A stretch of DNA of 64,000 bases from Leifsonia aquatica H1aii. GTDB taxonomy: Bacteria; Actinomycetota; Actinomycetes; Actinomycetales; Microbacteriaceae. The notes beneath the pieces are model-generated. The model was not told the DNA's origin, did not search any database, and worked only from the letters and a program-made list of their open reading frames with translations. The position numbers and the translations under genes are program-made. Shown in pieces: positions 61,651 through 64,000 of this stretch (within the stretch, counting starts at the first letter, position 1; every line of letters begins with the position of its first letter). The DNA is taken from assembly GCF_000633535.1 (NCBI RefSeq), contig NZ_AYMR01000014.1, positions 1 through 64,000 on the forward strand, in the 5' to 3' direction.

Positions 61651-62937
61651 GTGCCCGCGATCGTGATCATCGGCGCCCAGTGGGGCGACGAAGGCAAAGG
61701 CAAAGCGACCGACCTCCTCGGCAGCCGCATCGACTACGTCGTGAAGTTCAACGGCGGAAACAACGCCGGGCACACGGTCGTCGTCGGTGACGAGAAGTAC
61801 GCGCTTCACCTCCTGCCGTCGGGGATCCTGACCGAGGGCGTGACCCCGGTCATCGCCAACGGCGTGGTGGTCGACATCGAGGTGCTCTTCGAGGAGCTGG
61901 ACGGGCTGATCGCCCGCGGCGTCGACGTCTCGCGCCTCAAGGTCTCGTCCAACGCCCACGTGATCACGCAGTACCACCGCACCATCGACAAGGTGACGGA
62001 GCGCTTCCTCGGCAAGCGCCAGATCGGCACCACCGGCCGCGGCATCGGCCCGACCTACGCCGACAAGATCAACCGCGTCGGCATCCGCATCCAGGACCTC
62101 TTCGACGAGAACATCCTGCGCCAGAAGGTCGAGGGCGCCCTCGACCAGAAGAACCACCTGCTGGTGAAGGTCTACAACCGTCGTGCGATCTCGGTCGACG
62201 AGATCGTCGAGCAGCTGCTGAGCTACGCCGAGCGCCTGCGCCCGATGGTCGTCGACTCCTCCCTGCTGCTGCACCGCGCGCTCGAGGACGGCAAGTACGT
62301 GCTCTTCGAGGGCGGCCAGGCCACCATGCTCGACGTCGACCACGGCACCTACCCGTTCGTCACCTCCTCCAGCTCGACCTCGGGCGGCGCGGCCATCGGC
62401 TCCGGCATCGGCCCGAACCGCATCGACCGCGTCATCGGCATCGTCAAGGCGTACACGACCCGCGTCGGCGCCGGCCCGTTCCCGACCGAGCTGTTCGACG
62501 AGTGGGGCGAGTTCCTGCGCGAGCGCGGGTTCGAGTTCGGCACCACCACCGGCCGCCCGCGCCGCACCGGCTGGTACGACGCCCCCGTCGCCCGGTACAC
62601 CGCGCGCATCAACGGCGTGACCGACTTCGTGCTGACCAAGCTCGACACCCTCACCGGCATCGAGCGAATCCCGGTCTGCGTCGCCTACGACGTCGACGGC
62701 GTGCGCATGGACGAGGTCCCGGCGTCGCAGAGCGACTTCCACCACGCGGTGCCGATCTATGAGGAGTTCCCGGGCTGGACCGAGGACATCAGCGGCGCCC
62801 GGACCTTCGAGGATCTGCCGAAGAACGCGCAGGACTACGTGCTGACGCTCGAGCGCATGTCCGGCGCCCGCATCTCGGCGATCGGCGTGGGCCCGGCCCG
62901 CGACGAGATCGTCGTCCGCCACGACCTGGTCGACTGA
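61651..62937 (+). CDS. purA: Adenylosuccinate synthetase
   Basis: 428 residues. It joins IMP and aspartate with GTP, the first committed step to [22 protein letters not shown] (catalytic Asp, P-loop), [10 protein letters not shown] (catalytic His), [36 protein letters not shown] and the end [16 protein letters not shown] are canonical. GTG at 61651 has a GAGAGGA ribosome binding site. A TAGGAT box at about 61583 would give a leader of ~60 nt, so unlike its divergent neighbour it is not leaderless. Confidence 0.96.
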   Translation: MPAIVIIGAQWGDEGKGKATDLLGSRIDYVVKFNGGNNAGHTVVVGDEKYALHLLPSGILTEGVTPVIANGVVVDIEVLFEELDGLIARGVDVSRLKVSSNAHVITQYHRTIDKVTERFLGKRQIGTTGRGIGPTYADKINRVGIRIQDLFDENILRQKVEGALDQKNHLLVKVYNRRAISVDEIVEQLLSYAERLRPMVVDSSLLLHRALEDGKYVLFEGGQATMLDVDHGTYPFVTSSSSTSGGAAIGSGIGPNRIDRVIGIVKAYTTRVGAGPFPTELFDEWGEFLRERGFEFGTTTGRPRRTGWYDAPVARYTARINGVTDFVLTKLDTLTGIERIPVCVAYDVDGVRMDEVPASQSDFHHAVPIYEEFPGWTEDISGARTFEDLPKNAQDYVLTLERMSGARISAIGVGPARDEIVVRHDLVD

Positions 62938-62946
62938 GCGTCCCGC

Positions 62947-64000
62947 TCAGCCGTCGGTGGCGCCCACTCGCGTGAGCGCGTTCGAGGAGAGGGACGTGAC
63001 GAACGTGACGCCCGTCTCGGGATCGGTGGCGGTGTAGTACGCGCCGGTGATCCCGGAGAGCGACTGCAGCACCCGGCCCTCCTGGTCGACGACGGCCAGG
63101 GAGCCGCCCGCCGTGAACGGCTGGCTGACGAAACGCAGCCCCAGCGCCGGGTCCTCCGACAGGTAGTACGCGTTCGGGAGGGCGACCTCGGCGACCCGGG
63201 CGTTCGCGGCGACGGAGAAGACGGCGGCAGCGGTCCCCAGCTGCTGAGTGACGACCGCCGATTCCGCATCGGCGCTGAGGCCGACCTGGTGCGGTGACGA
63301 CAGCCCCGTCCAGGTCACGCGGTGCGCACCGGTGTGCGCATCGAGGACTTCGACGCTGTTCGAGAGGGGGCTGGCGACGAACAGCGTCGTCGCGTCGGGG
63401 CTCTGGGCGACGGTCTCCCCGGCGTTCTGCAGGCCCAGGGGAGCGGAGGCGGAGGGTGCGGCGGCGTCCGACAGGCCGAAGACACTGAGGAAGGGCGACG
63501 AGTAGTTCGCGACGTACAGCAGTCGTGCGTCGCGCGAGAGGGTGACCCCGACCGGAGATCGTCCCGTGGCGACCGTCGAGGTCACGGTCGTCGCGCCGGG
63601 CGCGATCGTCGACAGTGTTCCCGGCTGGTTGTTGCCGGTGTACTGGCTCACGTAGACGTGCCCGGCCGGGCCGACGGCGATCCCGTACGGCTCGTTCGGC
63701 ACTTCGACCGTGCGCAGCAGTGCCATCGTCGTCTCGTCGTACACATACACGGCTCCGGCCCAGCGTGCGGCGACGTAGACGAGCCCCCTCGCGGAGTCGA
63801 TGGCGACGCCCGAGCCCTGGGCCGGCATCGTCGTCTGCGCGGTCACCGCGTAGGTCGGTGGTGCCGGTCGTGTCGGCGGCGCCGGCGGGGGCACGGGAAC
63901 GTCCGCGCCCGCGCCGGGTGCGGTCGGGAGCGGCGCCGCCGGGAGCGCCCCGGGCGAGGCGTCGGACGTCTCCGCATCGGGGGCGGACGTCTCTGCACCG
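62947..64000 (-). CDS. YncE-like beta-propeller protein, 5' end outside window
   Basis: Open through the right edge. The visible part starts with a Pro/Ala-rich linker (63840-64000, APLPTAPGAGAD-type), then at least six WD/NHL-like blades: GVAIDSARGLVYVAARWAGAVYVYD, PYGIAVGPAGHVYVSQYTG, PVGVTLSRDARLLYVANYSS, PDATTLFVASPLSNSVEVLD, HQVGLSADAESAVVTQ. Secreted or cell-wall propellers of this kind bind proteins or sugars. The linker suggests a signal peptide or lipobox further upstream. Convergent with purA, 9 bp apart. Confidence 0.85.
   Translation of the reverse strand, partial: GAETSAPDAETSDASPGALPAAPLPTAPGAGADVPVPPPAPPTRPAPPTYAVTAQTTMPAQGSGVAIDSARGLVYVAARWAGAVYVYDETTMALLRTVEVPNEPYGIAVGPAGHVYVSQYTGNNQPGTLSTIAPGATTVTSTVATGRSPVGVTLSRDARLLYVANYSSPFLSVFGLSDAAAPSASAPLGLQNAGETVAQSPDATTLFVASPLSNSVEVLDAHTGAHRVTWTGLSSPHQVGLSADAESAVVTQQLGTAAAVFSVAANARVAEVALPNAYYLSEDPALGLRFVSQPFTAGGSLAVVDQEGRVLQSLSGITGAYYTATDPETGVTFVTSLSSNALTRVGATDG

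Overview
The window is high-GC actinobacterial DNA. It fits the order Micrococcales and probably a Leifsonia-like member of the Microbacteriaceae; this is an inference from gene content, since no rRNA lies here. Supporting signs are the HspR-type HAIR operator before clpB, LAxTG cell-wall sorting signals, a Septum_form-like protein, DUF3052 and DUF6421 family proteins, and many genes whose -10 hexamer (TAnnnT) sits 6-7 nt before the start codon with no ribosome binding site, as expected for leaderless mRNAs. I see no tRNA, rRNA, CRISPR array, complete insertion sequence or prophage. Genes are dense and on both strands.

Left part (0-22 kb). After a gene fragment and a RecF/OLD-like ATPase comes an N-domain-less clpB under a HAIR element. 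Next is a six-gene overlapping minus-strand operon (Tat-exported DUF6916-like protein, GNAT acetyltransferase, second DUF6916-like protein, three paralogous phage-tail-collar proteins), divergent from a 1285-residue sortase-anchored beta-helix/Ig-repeat protein. After some metabolic genes (alcohol dehydrogenase, nitroreductase, a dehydratase-glyoxalase fusion with a lipoprotein) lies an exopolysaccharide locus: hyaluronan-synthase-like GT2, GH26 glycosidase, UDP-glucose dehydrogenase, GalU. This is the order of streptococcal hasABC with a glycosidase inserted. It has a long leader with direct repeats and ends at a strong terminator. At 21.8-22.2 kb, between convergent genes, two tandem ~160-bp copies of an unrecognised sequence fold into the same three-stem shape with compensatory changes.

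Middle (22-45 kb). A conserved but uncharacterised trio (DUF6421, SDR, threonine aldolase) is followed by AlkD, an MFS transporter, two SDRs, an arginase-family protein, a TetR regulator with an evident operator, and an APC permease. The 32.8-39.2 kb block is a surface module: a thioester-domain adhesin, a sigma factor fused to a ZAS anti-sigma motif plus membrane and extracellular parts, and a DUF11/SdrD-B protein. Both flanking proteins carry LAxTG signals. SnoaL-like, LtrA, GntR and an SsuABC-type importer follow.

Right part (45-64 kb). xthA and pyrE diverge; pyrE is followed by a 920-residue protein with a huge repeat-rich cytoplasmic region and an external septum-formation domain. After HAD, SHOCT, SpoU methylase, DUF3052 and CpdA-like genes come two linked YhgE/Pip operons. 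In one the partner is a stand-alone ABC-like protein without Walker motifs; in the other a similar degenerate ABC domain is fused to an MMPL transporter. The window closes with ddl, purA and the 3' part of a beta-propeller gene.

The recurring theme is the cell surface: three sortase substrates, a membrane-tethered sigma factor, a capsule-like polysaccharide locus, tail-collar proteins and two YhgE systems.
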